From Bacteroidales bacterium UBA6117 (GTDB lineage: Bacteria > Bacteroidota > Bacteroidia > Bacteroidales > VadinHA17), in the NCBI GenBank assembly GCA_002428385.1, contig DIWB01000044.1, positions 1 through 18,277 on the forward strand: a DNA stretch of 18,277 nucleotides, given 5' to 3'. Numbering within the stretch: the stretch's first letter is position 1; every line of letters begins with the position of its first letter. A program made the translations under genes and the position numbers. Below are positions 1 through 7,510 of the stretch, one piece after another. The notes beneath the pieces are model-generated. The model was not told the origin of the DNA, did no database searches, and was given only the letters and a program-made list of their open reading frames with translations.

Positions 1-986
1 TTTTCCCTTTCGTCGTTCGATCCGAAGTTAACATTCTTTCCCCTTGCCCTTCCCACGGCGTCTATTTCATCGATGAATACGATACACGGGGCTTTTTCCT
101 TGGCCTGCTTGAACAGGTCCCTCACCCTTGAGGCTCCCACACCTACAAACATTTCGACAAAATCGGAACCTGAAATGGAGAAGAAAGGAACATTGGCTTC
201 ACCTGCAACGGCCTTGGCAAGAAGGGTTTTTCCTGTTCCGGGAGGTCCGATCAGAAGCGCTCCCTTCGGTATTTTGCCTCCAAGAGCTGTATATTTCTTC
301 GGATTCTTCAGAAAATCGACGATTTCCATGACCTCCGTCTTCGCCTCCTCGAGACCAGCCACATCGTTGAAATTGATCTTAACGTTTGACTCCTTGTCAA
401 AGATCTGGGCCTTTGATTTCCCTACGCTGAATATGCCTCCTGCTCCTCCGCCGGCGCCTCCTGCCATCCGTCTCATCATAAACAGCCAGAGGAAAATAAG
501 GAGTATGAACGGAAGTGTCCACCCGAGGATCTCGCCAACGTAATTATGACGTGTATCGGTCTCCGGATAAATCATTTCATTGTCGCCGTACCCGGCATTT
601 GTCTGCTCATCCTTAAGGAAAGCCTCGAATGTGGCAAGATCTCCGATGTTATGCGTGTAATGAGGCTTAGGCACCCCGAATCCCATTCTCCCTTTGTTGG
701 ATTTCAGGATATCAGGATATTTTTCCGACTCTACAACCTCTTTTTTAAGGTATATCTCGGCAGATTCCTTGTTTACTATTACAATTCTTTCAATCTCCTT
801 GTTTGCGATCATCTGCTTCAGTTCCCTTGTCTGAAGTTTCGGGGCAGCCTTGCCGCCGTAGAAAAGGTTTATGGCAAGGAATGAGACGATAAGCACTGCA
901 AAAATCCAGTTCGAATTGAATTTCGGCTTCAGATTTGGTTCCGGCGGTTTAACCGGGCCTTTGTCTTTATTTTCGTTTTCGGCCAT
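1..986 (-). CDS. ftsH: ATP-dependent zinc metalloprotease FtsH, N-terminal part (cut by left edge)
   Basis: FtsH is a membrane-anchored AAA+ protease that extracts and degrades misfolded membrane proteins and short-lived regulators. The 328 visible residues have a short charged tail, a first membrane segment at about 27-43, a periplasmic stretch, a second membrane segment at about 154-172, and a glycine-rich linker. The AAA domain follows: Walker A GPPGTGKT at 248-255, the aromatic pore loop FVGVG near 281-285, and Walker B FIDEID at 305-310. The sequence stops just before the second region of homology; the zinc motif HExxH and peptidase domain lie off the left edge, so roughly half the protein is missing. 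The ATG at 984-986 starts 11 bases after the rsfS stop, which suggests one rsfS-ftsH transcript. Identification rests on motifs and topology and is secure. Confidence 0.97.
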   Translation of the reverse strand, partial: MAENENKDKGPVKPPEPNLKPKFNSNWIFAVLIVSFLAINLFYGGKAAPKLQTRELKQMIANKEIERIVIVNKESAEIYLKKEVVESEKYPDILKSNKGRMGFGVPKPHYTHNIGDLATFEAFLKDEQTNAGYGDNEMIYPETDTRHNYVGEILGWTLPFILLIFLWLFMMRRMAGGAGGGAGGIFSVGKSKAQIFDKESNVKINFNDVAGLEEAKTEVMEIVDFLKNPKKYTALGGKIPKGALLIGPPGTGKTLLAKAVAGEANVPFFSISGSDFVEMFVGVGASRVRDLFKQAKEKAPCIVFIDEIDAVGRARGKNVNFGSNDERE

Positions 987-997
987 AAATGATAGTC

Positions 998-1372
998 TTA
1001 ACTTAAGTTATCCCTGACAGCTTCCATGGAAGCATCGGCCCACAATGATTCGAGGTTGTAGAAATGCCTGTATTCTTCCTGGAATATATGAACAACAACA
1101 TTCCCATAATCAAGCAGGACCCAGAAACAATTCCCGAGCCCCTCAACATGCGATGGTTTTTCCTTTGCATCTCGTATTACCGTGTCTTCAACGGAATCGC
1201 AAATTGCATCGACCTGGCTGACCGATGAACCATGGCATATTATATAATAATCGGAAATTCGGTTATCGAGTTTTCTCAGGTCAATTTTAAGAACATCCTG
1301 TCCTTTTTTTTCAAAAATGCCCTTAATTATGGACGTCAGGAGCAATTCCGTCCCATCCTGTCTTTTCTTCAT
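998..1372 (-). CDS. rsfS: Ribosomal silencing factor RsfS (YbeB/Iojap family)
   Basis: RsfS binds ribosomal protein L14 on the 50S subunit and blocks subunit joining, lowering translation in starvation or stationary phase. The 124 residues match the family's usual size of 105-130. Visible family marks are the core DLRKLDNRISDYYIICHG, the SVSQVDAICDSVED helix, the HVEGLGNCFWVLLDYGNVVVH strand pair (shown in the gene around residues 75-95), and the end FYNLESLWAD. The ATG at 1372 is preferred over an in-frame TTG one codon upstream. ftsH follows 11 bases downstream on the same strand, and birA diverges on the other side. A TAnnTTTG box at 1400-1407 lies about 30 bases upstream of the start. Confidence 0.95.
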   Translation of the reverse strand: MKKRQDGTELLLTSIIKGIFEKKGQDVLKIDLRKLDNRISDYYIICHGSSVSQVDAICDSVEDTVIRDAKEKPSHVEGLGNCFWVLLDYGNVVVHIFQEEYRHFYNLESLWADASMEAVRDNLS

Positions 1373-1395
1373 CAAAGAGATCTGTTAAACATCAA

Positions 1396-1429
1396 GTTGC
1401 AAAAGTACAAACTTTTATCTGTATTTTTG
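1396..1429 (+). promoter_or_regulatory. Putative birA promoter (GTTG-N22-TATTTTTG)
   Basis: A full TAnnTTTG match, TATTTTTG, lies at 1422-1429 with GTTG at 1396-1399 as a possible upstream box. The spacing of 22 is slightly longer than the usual 19-21. It would give a 5' leader of about 90 bases before birA. The upstream box sits next to the -7 box of the divergent rsfS promoter, so the two polymerase sites overlap. Confidence 0.45.
1400..1407 (-). promoter_or_regulatory. Putative -7 box of the rsfS-ftsH promoter
   Basis: On the minus strand this reads TACTTTTG, a full match to the Bacteroidota -7 consensus TAnnTTTG, 27 bases before the rsfS ATG. No clear TTTG partner lies 19-21 bases further upstream, so the call rests on one box and its position. 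Confidence 0.5.
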
Positions 1430-1525
1430 TCGTCTTCATTCCATAATGTGCAATAACAGTGCCACCGTCGGTTTGCCCGCCACTAACGGCAAATATGGCA
1501 GGAGGTATCGAAAACCGGACAGGAA

Positions 1526-2266
1526 ATGATCATTGGATCCGAAATTATCTTTCTGCAGAGTGCGGAATCAACAAATACAACTGCCTCGGAATACCTGAAA
1601 TCCGGAAAGGCCCGCGAGGGTCTGGTAATCCGGGCAGCTTACCAGTCGTCAGGAAAAGGACAGCAGGGAAACCGTTGGGAAAGTGAAGAAGGAAAGAATC
1701 TGTTATTCAGTGTTATACTGTTCCCGACAATGGTAAACCCCGAAGATCAGTTTCTGATTTCCGGGTTCATTTCGCTTGGCATCACCGATTTTCTGAAAAC
1801 AATGATATCGGACTGCAAAATAAAATGGCCGAATGATATTTATGCAGGGAATGACAAAATAGCAGGTATCCTTATTGAGAACTCAATCTCGGGAAGGACC
1901 CTGACCAGCTCGGTGGCCGGTATAGGGCTCAACATCAACCAGGCGGTTTTCCCGGACCGGATCCCCAATCCGGTTTCGCTGAAGGTCATCACAGGCAAGG
2001 ATCATGACACCACCGGATGCCTTGAAGGGCTTCTGAAGTGCCTCGACAAACGCTACAAAATGGTAATCACAGGTGATCGTGACCAAATCAGAAATGACTA
2101 TACAGGATCACTTTACCGGCTTAATGAGTGGCATGAATTCAGATCGGGGGAGGAAATCTTCAGCGGAAGGATATTATCAGTGGGTGACTCCGGGTTACTT
2201 ATGGTGGAAAACAAGGCCGGACAGACAAGGGAATTCGCCTTCAAGGAAATCGAATTCATTCTTTAG
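1526..2266 (+). CDS. birA: Biotin--[acetyl-CoA-carboxylase] ligase (monofunctional BirA)
   Basis: The enzyme activates biotin with ATP to biotinyl-5'-AMP and transfers it to a lysine of biotin carboxyl carrier proteins. At 246 residues it has the catalytic and C-terminal domains but lacks the N-terminal winged helix of E. coli BirA, so it should not act as a repressor itself. Motifs: ESTN at 14-17, the biotinyl-AMP loop GKGQQGNRW at 43-51 (the counterpart of GRGRRGR), KWPNDIY at 100-106, KIAGILIE at 111-118 with the likely catalytic lysine, and GIGLNIN at 132-138. The small C-terminal beta domain occupies about 195-246. The ATG at 1526 places the ESTN motif at the usual distance from the N terminus. 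The gene is divergent from rsfS and convergent with the SRPBCC gene. Confidence 0.94.
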   Translation: MIIGSEIIFLQSAESTNTTASEYLKSGKAREGLVIRAAYQSSGKGQQGNRWESEEGKNLLFSVILFPTMVNPEDQFLISGFISLGITDFLKTMISDCKIKWPNDIYAGNDKIAGILIENSISGRTLTSSVAGIGLNINQAVFPDRIPNPVSLKVITGKDHDTTGCLEGLLKCLDKRYKMVITGDRDQIRNDYTGSLYRLNEWHEFRSGEEIFSGRILSVGDSGLLMVENKAGQTREFAFKEIEFIL

Positions 2267-2297
2267 CAAACCCCGATCAGAGCATCTTCCTGAAAAA

Positions 2298-2726
2298 TTA
2301 TTGCTTCTGTTTCCAGCCTTTAAACTTTTCCATCTCACCAACAAGCTTCTCCAGGAAATCAGAAATCGGTCCGGAGGCCATCATCCTGAGTATGGGATTA
2401 AGATTTGCCGCCAGTCTCACCATCACCTCTGCCTTCCCGTCGCTTTTCCCTATTATGTCGAGCACAAGCGAGAAATCGTTCGACTGCAGGGCAGTACCGC
2501 TGTAGACAACCTTATTCACCGGTTCCTTTCCGGAAAGGCTGATGTTAACTGTTCCCATAGCCGGGACACGAAAGCTGCATGTTTCCGCGTCGATAACGAG
2601 GTCTTCGACGACATTATCAGGGACAAACTGCCGGAGATTCCGGATATCGGTGACAAAGTCGAATATCTCTGAAGGTGTGCCTGAAAGGCTGCCTATACGG
2701 CTTTCAAAACTGGATAGTGGCGCCAT
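2298..2726 (-). CDS. SRPBCC (START/polyketide cyclase-like) family protein
   Basis: A 142-residue protein of the helix-grip SRPBCC fold. It opens with a short strand (FESRIGSLSGTPSEIFDFVTD), in which the SGTPSEIFDFV segment is the usual first helix, followed by NLRQFVPDNV. It then has alternating strands and a long C-terminal helix (ISDFLEKLVGEMEKFKGW). The fold binds hydrophobic ligands in many relatives, but nothing here shows a ligand. The ATG at 2726 is chosen because it lies 2 bases after the pyrE stop; an ATG at 2765 would overlap pyrE by 37 bases and add residues that do not look like the family. The tight spacing indicates a pyrE-SRPBCC operon. The function is unknown. Confidence 0.82.
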   Translation of the reverse strand: MAPLSSFESRIGSLSGTPSEIFDFVTDIRNLRQFVPDNVVEDLVIDAETCSFRVPAMGTVNISLSGKEPVNKVVYSGTALQSNDFSLVLDIIGKSDGKAEVMVRLAANLNPILRMMASGPISDFLEKLVGEMEKFKGWKQKQ

Positions 2727-2728
2727 AA

Positions 2729-3364
2729 TTAATTTATGCCCCATCCTGCCGGATCGAGCCTCCATCTTTTCAGTGTTTCAACATCATCATTTGTGATATA
2801 TCCGGTATCAACCGCTGTTGAGATGAGAACCGAATAGTTGCTCAGGGTATGCAGTTCGCATCCGGCGGCCTTGAATCCATCGGCAGACTTTGAGAATTCG
2901 TATGTGAAGATTGCGGCCATTCCGAGTACATCGCAACCGGCTTCGCGGAGAGCCCTGACGGCTCCCAGACTGCTTCCTCCTGTTGAGATAAGATCCTCTA
3001 TAACAACCACTTTCTGTCCCTTTTCATAATAACCTTCTATCTGGTTTCCAAGGCCGTGTTCCTTAGCCTCCGACCGTACATAGATGAATGGCAATCCAAG
3101 CTTTTCAGCCACCAGCGCTCCGTGGGCTATTGCTCCCGTGGCCACTCCTGCAACAAGCTCTGCTCCCGGATAATACTCTTTTACAACACCGGCAAAAGAA
3201 TCTCTGATAAAGGATCTGACTTCGGGGAAAGAAAGAGTTTTCCGGTTATCGCAATAAATTGGCGATTTCCATCCCGAAGCCCATGTAAAAGGATTTGACG
3301 GTTGCAATTTTATTGCTTTAATTTGTAACAGATATTCGGCGATCTTTTTAGCACTTTTATCCAT
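2729..3364 (-). CDS. pyrE: Orotate phosphoribosyltransferase
   Basis: PyrE converts orotate and PRPP to orotidine 5'-monophosphate in de novo pyrimidine synthesis. The 211 residues show the substrate region ASGWKSPIYCDNR at 29-41, the mobile catalytic loop RSEAKEHGLGN at 97-107 (K101 and H103 are the expected catalytic-loop residues), and the PRPP-binding motif VVVIEDLISTGGSS at 119-132. The ATG at 3364 (MDKSAKKIAEYLL) matches the family N terminus; an upstream ATG at 3385 would overlap the divergent NUDIX gene. The two divergent ATG codons are 6 bases apart, so each gene's promoter must lie inside the other gene. The SRPBCC gene follows after 2 bases. Confidence 0.96.
   Translation of the reverse strand: MDKSAKKIAEYLLQIKAIKLQPSNPFTWASGWKSPIYCDNRKTLSFPEVRSFIRDSFAGVVKEYYPGAELVAGVATGAIAHGALVAEKLGLPFIYVRSEAKEHGLGNQIEGYYEKGQKVVVIEDLISTGGSSLGAVRALREAGCDVLGMAAIFTYEFSKSADGFKAAGCELHTLSNYSVLISTAVDTGYITNDDVETLKRWRLDPAGWGIN
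3294..3325 (+). promoter_or_regulatory. Putative NUDIX gene promoter inside pyrE
   Basis: TTTG at 3294-3297 is followed after 20 bases by TTAATTTG at 3318-3325, a 7 of 8 match to TAnnTTTG (equivalently TAnTTTG one base short). The site lies within the 5' end of pyrE, 46 bases before the NUDIX ATG, which is where the gene layout requires a promoter to be. Confidence 0.4.
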
Positions 3365-3370
3365 AAGGTG

Positions 3371-3982
3371 ATGTATAAAGTTCATTTTGAGAACCGGTTC
3401 ATAATGATCAGTTCCGAGCCTGACCGGCTACAAAAATACTCGTTATTCCATAAGTTTTATGCAACGAAGGAACTTTATAAACTGATTGCCACGTTCCAGG
3501 CTGACACCTCACTGGAGTCGCTCAATGTTTATGGCACCGACATAACCCATATCTGGAAGATTTTCAGGATCTACTTCACCGAGGTCGGTGCTGCCGGCGG
3601 GCTGGTAAGGCACACTTCAGGAAAGTATCTTTTCATCGAGAAGAAAGGAAAGCTCGATCTGCCCAAAGGTCATCTTGAACCAGGGGAGGAGCCTGAAACC
3701 TGTGCAGTGAGGGAGGTAAGTGAAGAATGTGGCATTACCGGACACACGATAGTGAAGCAACTCGAACCAAGCTACCATACTTACAGCTGGGAAGGCATCT
3801 CATATCTTAAAAAGACAAGCTGGTTCCTGATGGACTATGACGGGAGTATGGTAATGGAGCCTCAGGTTGAAGAAGGAATTACAAAAGTGGAATGGCTCTC
3901 GCCTGAAGAGCTGAGCATTATCAAGGAAACCGCATGGCTTTCGCTGATGGATCTGATAAATACCTCGGTACTGAGAACCTGA
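3371..3982 (+). CDS. NUDIX hydrolase
   Basis: NUDIX enzymes hydrolyse nucleoside diphosphates linked to another moiety; the substrate here cannot be read from sequence. The full NUDIX box G-x5-E-x7-REVxEExGI spans residues 100-122 (GHLEPGEE... then REVSEECGI), with the metal-binding REVSEE at 114-119. About 75 residues precede the NUDIX fold, an N-terminal extension beginning MYKVHFENRF; from memory, Bacteroidota NUDIX proteins beside pyrE often begin in a similar way. The ATG at 3371 is preferred to the adjacent GTG at 3368. The gene is divergent from pyrE (6 bases between ATGs) and convergent with coaD (53-base gap without a convincing terminator). Confidence 0.92.
   Translation: MYKVHFENRFIMISSEPDRLQKYSLFHKFYATKELYKLIATFQADTSLESLNVYGTDITHIWKIFRIYFTEVGAAGGLVRHTSGKYLFIEKKGKLDLPKGHLEPGEEPETCAVREVSEECGITGHTIVKQLEPSYHTYSWEGISYLKKTSWFLMDYDGSMVMEPQVEEGITKVEWLSPEELSIIKETAWLSLMDLINTSVLRT
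3431..3438 (-). promoter_or_regulatory. Putative pyrE -7 box inside the NUDIX gene
   Basis: On the minus strand this reads TATTTTTG, a full TAnnTTTG match, about 67 bases before the pyrE ATG and within the NUDIX coding region. GTTG lies upstream at 3462-3465 with a long spacing of 23 bases. The position is plausible because no non-coding DNA separates the two divergent genes. Confidence 0.4.
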
Positions 3983-4035
3983 ATATTCCTGCCCTGTTGT
4001 TTTCAGGATCCTGCAGACCGGAGTTCTGAAGAAAA

Positions 4036-4518
4036 TTACAGGTCCTCTCCCTTATAATCATGGATGTTTAAAGATGCCGGTACGAAGATTGAGGCGTCTC
4101 CGCCGCTTCTTATTATATCGCGTACTATTGTTGAGTTCACCGAAGCATGTTCCGGTACAGTAAGAAGGAAGACCGTTTCGACGTCGGGCATGATGGTTCT
4201 GTTTATTTGGGCTATTGCCCTCTCAAACTCAAAATCGGCGGCAGTTCTCAATCCCCTGAGCAGATACTGCGCTCCCCGTTCCCTGCAGTAATCGACGGTG
4301 AGGCCTTCGTAATGATCGACAGTGATCCTGGGTTCATCCCGGAAGGCCTTTGATATCATTTCCTTCCTTGTCTCCAGCGGGTAATAGCTTTTTTTCAGGG
4401 CATTGGCTCCCACCGCGATTATTATCTCATCGAAGAGGACGAGTGCCCTTCTCACTATCCCTTCGTGTCCGATGGTCAGGGGATCGAAAGAGCCCGGAAA
4501 AACGGCGATTCTTTTCAT
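4036..4518 (-). CDS. coaD: Pantetheine-phosphate adenylyltransferase
   Basis: CoaD transfers AMP from ATP to 4'-phosphopantetheine, the penultimate step of coenzyme A synthesis, and belongs to the nucleotidyltransferase superfamily. The 160 residues are full length for the family. The N terminus MKRIAVFPGSFDPLTIGH contains the T/HxGH nucleotide motif (TIGH, 15-18). LRGLR at 87-91 and FEFERAIAQINR at 96-107 are the typical middle motifs, and NSTIVR at 128-133 is the counterpart of ISSTxxR. The ATG at 4518 is chosen over an in-frame TTG at 4533 because family members start at this point. It lies 7 bases after the lon stop, so coaD is probably cotranscribed with lon. Confidence 0.96.
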   Translation of the reverse strand: MKRIAVFPGSFDPLTIGHEGIVRRALVLFDEIIIAVGANALKKSYYPLETRKEMISKAFRDEPRITVDHYEGLTVDYCRERGAQYLLRGLRTAADFEFERAIAQINRTIMPDVETVFLLTVPEHASVNSTIVRDIIRSGGDASIFVPASLNIHDYKGEDL

Positions 4519-4525
4519 GTGGGTT

Positions 4526-6988
4526 TTATTCAAACGTGATTTTCTTTGGATTTTTTACTTTCTGCCGGAGAAGTGAAAGGTCGAGTGCTTCCATGATGGT
4601 TTCTACATAATGGAATTTAAGTCCTTCAATATAAATGGGTTTTATATCCTCAACGTCCTTCCTGTTCTCTTCAGATAATATTATATCCTTTATGCTTGAC
4701 CGCTTTGCCGCCAGGATTTTTTCCTTTATCCCTCCCACCGGAAGCACCTTTCCGCGAAGTGTTATCTCGCCTGTCATTGCCAGGTATTTCTTCACTTTTC
4801 GCTGGGTGAATGCAGAAGCAATTGAAGCAGCCATTGTAATGCCGGCCGAAGGTCCGTCCTTGGGAATTGCTCCTTCAGGCACATGTATATGGATGTTCCA
4901 TTTCTCCGAAAAGTTATCGGGCAGATCAAGCATTTCGGCATTCGATTTCAGGTATTCGAGGGCTATAACGGCTGATTCCTTCATTACCTCGCCCAGGTTT
5001 CCGGTCAGGGTAAGTTTGCCCGTTCCCCTGCTGAGGCTTGTCTCGACAAACAGTATCTCTCCCCCTGATGCGGTCCAGGCGAGGCCTGTCACAACGCCGG
5101 CCTGATCGTTTCCGGCATAAAGGTCGCGGATGAATCTTGGCGGCCCGAGTATTTTGGTAACAATCTCCTCCGACAACTCAGGGTTGTAACTGATCTCTGA
5201 TGCTATGTTTTTGGCTGTCACCCTTACAATCTTGGCCAGTTTTTTATCCAGTTCCCTGACTCCCGATTCACGGGTATATTTATCGATTATAGTTTCCATC
5301 ACCTTGTTTCCGATAACCAGCTGATCGGGCTTAACCCCATGGTTCTCGAGCTGTTTGGGTAGAAGGTGCTGCCGGGCAATCTCAAGTTTCTCCTCAACGA
5401 GGTAACCGGTGATCTCAATAAGTTCCATCCTGTCCCTCAGTGCAGGACTGACTGTGGAAAGAGTATTGGCAGTTGCTATGAAGAGCACTTTTGAAAGGTC
5501 GTACTCCAGTTCTATGAAATTGTCGAAGAAGGTGCTGTTCTGTTCAGGATCGAGCACTTCGAGCAGGGCGGATGAAGGGTCTCCCCTGAAGTCCTGTCCA
5601 ACCTTGTCAATTTCATCGAGTATAAAAACAGGGTTGGACGATCCGGCTCTTTTAAGGTTCTGTATTATCCTTCCGGGCATTGCCCCTATATATGTTTTCC
5701 TGTGACCGCGTATTTCAGCCTCATCATGGAGTCCTCCGAGTGACATTCTGACATATTTCCTGTCGAGCGCCTTTGCCACCGACTTGCCGAGGGATGTTTT
5801 TCCCACTCCGGGAGGGCCATACAGGCAAAGAATGGGAGACTTTAGGTCGCCCTTAAGCTTGAGGACAGCAAGATGTTCTAGTATTCTTTCCTTTACCTCG
5901 TCGAGACCGAAATGATCATTGTCGAGCACTCTTCTTGCGTTGTTAAGATCGAGGTTGTCCACGGTATAGGATTCCCAGGGCAGATCGAGCAAGGTCTGAA
6001 CATAGTTTACCTGAACGGAATACTCGGCTGCCGCAGGGTTGAGGCGGCCGAGCTTTCCCAGTTCCTTTTCGAAAGTCTTCCCGACCTCTTCCGGCCAGAC
6101 CTTGAGCAGTGCTCTTTTCCTGAACTCCTCTATTTCCTTTTCAACAGGGTTGCCTCCGAGTTCATTCTGGATTGTCTTCATCTGCTGATGAAGAAGAAAT
6201 TCCCTCTGTTGCTGATCGAGATCGCTTTTCACTTTCGATTGCAGCTCGTTCTTCAGTTCGAGCACCTGAATCTCCTGCACCAGAAACTCAAGGAGGGTGA
6301 ATCCACGGTCTCTCAAACTGTTTATCTCAAGAAGCCTCTGCTTATCCTGAACCTTGATATCAGTATTTGAACAGATGAAATTGATAAGGTAGGTGTTATT
6401 CTCGATGTTCTTTATTGCAAAGGAAGCTTCGGGGCTTATATTGGGATTTATCTTGATTATTTTCAGCGACAGGTCCCTGAGAGAGCCTACAATTGCGTCA
6501 AAATCCTTGCTGGGGATTTCCGGTTTCACTTCCGGAATTGTCCTGACCCTGGCTATGAAGTATGGGGTATCGGTGATGAGCTCATTGAGCACCATTCTCC
6601 TGCGGCCCTGTATTATCGCGGTTGTCGAGCCGTCGGGCATTTCAAGGAGCTTTACAATCTGTCCTATTGTTCCGACATTATGAAGTTCCTCGAATGAAGG
6701 ATTTTCGGTATCAGGATCTTTCTGGGCGACTGTACCAACGATCTTGTCGGTGCGATAGGCCTCCTTTATAAGCTGCACCGACCTGGGTCTTCCGATGGAA
6801 ATGGGTAGCACCACGCCCGGGAAAAGAACAGTATTACGGAGCGACAGGATGGGAATTGAATCAGGGACATCGATATCTTCCAGGTCTCCGTCCTCGCCGT
6901 CAGCTATAATCGGCACAATATCCCCCTCGCCGTCAAGAATGTCAGGAAGAAGAAGTTCGCGGACAGGTTTTCTGAATTTTTTTTCCAT
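4526..6988 (-). CDS. lon: ATP-dependent endopeptidase Lon
   Basis: Lon is a cytoplasmic homohexameric AAA+ serine protease that removes damaged and selected regulatory proteins. The 820 residues are complete: the substrate-binding LON domain (about 43-245, including IPILSLRNTVLFPGVVLP), a coiled-coil region, the AAA module with Walker A GPPGVGKTS at 391-399 and Walker B FILDEID at 455-461, and the protease domain. The catalytic dyad is Ser714 (in DGPSAG) and Lys757 (the second lysine of GGIKEK); their separation of 43 residues equals that of S679 and K722 in E. coli Lon. The acidic stretch at about 19-40 is longer than in E. coli. A TAAATTTG box lies 18 bases upstream of the ATG, and coaD follows 7 bases downstream. 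Confidence 0.98.
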   Translation of the reverse strand: MEKKFRKPVRELLLPDILDGEGDIVPIIADGEDGDLEDIDVPDSIPILSLRNTVLFPGVVLPISIGRPRSVQLIKEAYRTDKIVGTVAQKDPDTENPSFEELHNVGTIGQIVKLLEMPDGSTTAIIQGRRRMVLNELITDTPYFIARVRTIPEVKPEIPSKDFDAIVGSLRDLSLKIIKINPNISPEASFAIKNIENNTYLINFICSNTDIKVQDKQRLLEINSLRDRGFTLLEFLVQEIQVLELKNELQSKVKSDLDQQQREFLLHQQMKTIQNELGGNPVEKEIEEFRKRALLKVWPEEVGKTFEKELGKLGRLNPAAAEYSVQVNYVQTLLDLPWESYTVDNLDLNNARRVLDNDHFGLDEVKERILEHLAVLKLKGDLKSPILCLYGPPGVGKTSLGKSVAKALDRKYVRMSLGGLHDEAEIRGHRKTYIGAMPGRIIQNLKRAGSSNPVFILDEIDKVGQDFRGDPSSALLEVLDPEQNSTFFDNFIELEYDLSKVLFIATANTLSTVSPALRDRMELIEITGYLVEEKLEIARQHLLPKQLENHGVKPDQLVIGNKVMETIIDKYTRESGVRELDKKLAKIVRVTAKNIASEISYNPELSEEIVTKILGPPRFIRDLYAGNDQAGVVTGLAWTASGGEILFVETSLSRGTGKLTLTGNLGEVMKESAVIALEYLKSNAEMLDLPDNFSEKWNIHIHVPEGAIPKDGPSAGITMAASIASAFTQRKVKKYLAMTGEITLRGKVLPVGGIKEKILAAKRSSIKDIILSEENRKDVEDIKPIYIEGLKFHYVETIMEALDLSLLRQKVKNPKKITFE

Positions 6989-7006
6989 CAGTCAAATGAG
7001 TGCTGT

Positions 7007-7014
7007 CAAATTTA
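7007..7014 (-). promoter_or_regulatory. Putative -7 box of the lon-coaD promoter
   Basis: The minus strand reads TAAATTTG, a full TAnnTTTG match, ending 18 bases before the lon ATG. This predicts a very short leader of about 10 bases. No good TTTG is present 19-21 bases upstream. No heat-shock element such as a CIRCE repeat was seen around it. Confidence 0.5.
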
Positions 7015-7097
7015 CATATAATTTTTAACTGTGATTCCGCCCCGGTATTGCAATCATTATGCCAGAAAAAAATGGCAGGGCTTCGCCGGGGTGGGTG

Positions 7098-7129
7098 AAA
7101 AAAAAATCCCGGTCGCTGCAGCCCGGGAT
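7098..7129 (-). terminator. Intrinsic terminator after rpmE
   Basis: On the minus strand, ATCCCGG (from 7129-7123) and CCGGGAT (from 7112-7106) form a 7-bp GC-rich stem around a 10-base loop, followed directly by a run of nine T (7106-7098). It begins 18 bases after the rpmE stop and separates rpmE from lon, agreeing with a separate lon promoter. Confidence 0.85.
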
Positions 7130-7147
7130 CTTTCTTATAGTATGTGA

Positions 7148-7411
7148 TTATTTCTTTTTCCCCACATGATCCTTATAACGGTTCATGAATTTGTCGACCC
7201 TTCCTGCGGTGTCAACAAGCTTCATCTTACCGGTATAGAACGGATGTGAAGTATTGGAGATTTCAAGCTTGATAAGCGGATATTCATTCCCGTCTTCCCA
7301 TTTCACTGTTTCTTTTGACGGGGCAGTTGACCTGGTAATGAATGAGTGTCCGTTTGACATGTCCTGAAAAACCACCAGTCTGTAATTTTTCGGATGTATA
7401 CCCTGTTTCAT
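7148..7411 (-). CDS. rpmE2: Type B 50S ribosomal protein L31
   Basis: L31 sits at the 50S-30S bridge. The 87-residue protein is of the longer type B form, which lacks the zinc-binding CxxC pairs of type A; there are no cysteines at all. Family marks are MKQGIHPKNYRLVVFQDMS, the SFITRST motif, EYPLIKLEISNTSHPFYTGK and DTAGRVDKFMNRY. It has its own strong promoter and terminator and so is a single-gene unit. In organisms with both forms, type B replaces type A under zinc limitation; here it may be the only L31, as is common in Bacteroidota, which cannot be judged from this window. No Zur-like operator was recognised. Confidence 0.96.
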   Translation of the reverse strand: MKQGIHPKNYRLVVFQDMSNGHSFITRSTAPSKETVKWEDGNEYPLIKLEISNTSHPFYTGKMKLVDTAGRVDKFMNRYKDHVGKKK

Positions 7412-7463
7412 TGCTCTGATGTTTTATTCCTTTATGTTAAAAATATCCCATAATTAGGGTTCG

Positions 7464-7494
7464 CAAAATTAATGAAGTTTATCAGAAAAACAAA
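7464..7494 (-). promoter_or_regulatory. rpmE promoter (TTTG-N19-TAATTTTG)
   Basis: On the minus strand, TTTG (7494-7491) and TAATTTTG (7471-7464) are separated by exactly 19 bases, matching both boxes of the Bacteroidota housekeeping promoter. The predicted leader is about 45 bases. This is the best promoter match in the window, as expected for a ribosomal protein gene. Confidence 0.75.
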
Positions 7495-7510
7495 GCAGAA
7501 CAAAAAATTA

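Noticed and set aside
1459..1686. A 75-codon plus-strand frame in front of and overlapping birA
   Set aside because: It overlaps the start of birA in another frame, has no family resemblance and no promoter or leader logic of its own.
2073..2672. A 199-codon plus-strand frame across the end of birA and the SRPBCC gene
   Set aside because: It lies over two well-supported genes; the composition is that of a shadow frame.
3983..4035. Possible bidirectional terminator between the NUDIX gene and coaD (TTCAGGA/TTCTGAA)
   Set aside because: The stem is only 7 bp with a G-T pair and a long loop, and there is no T-run on either strand.
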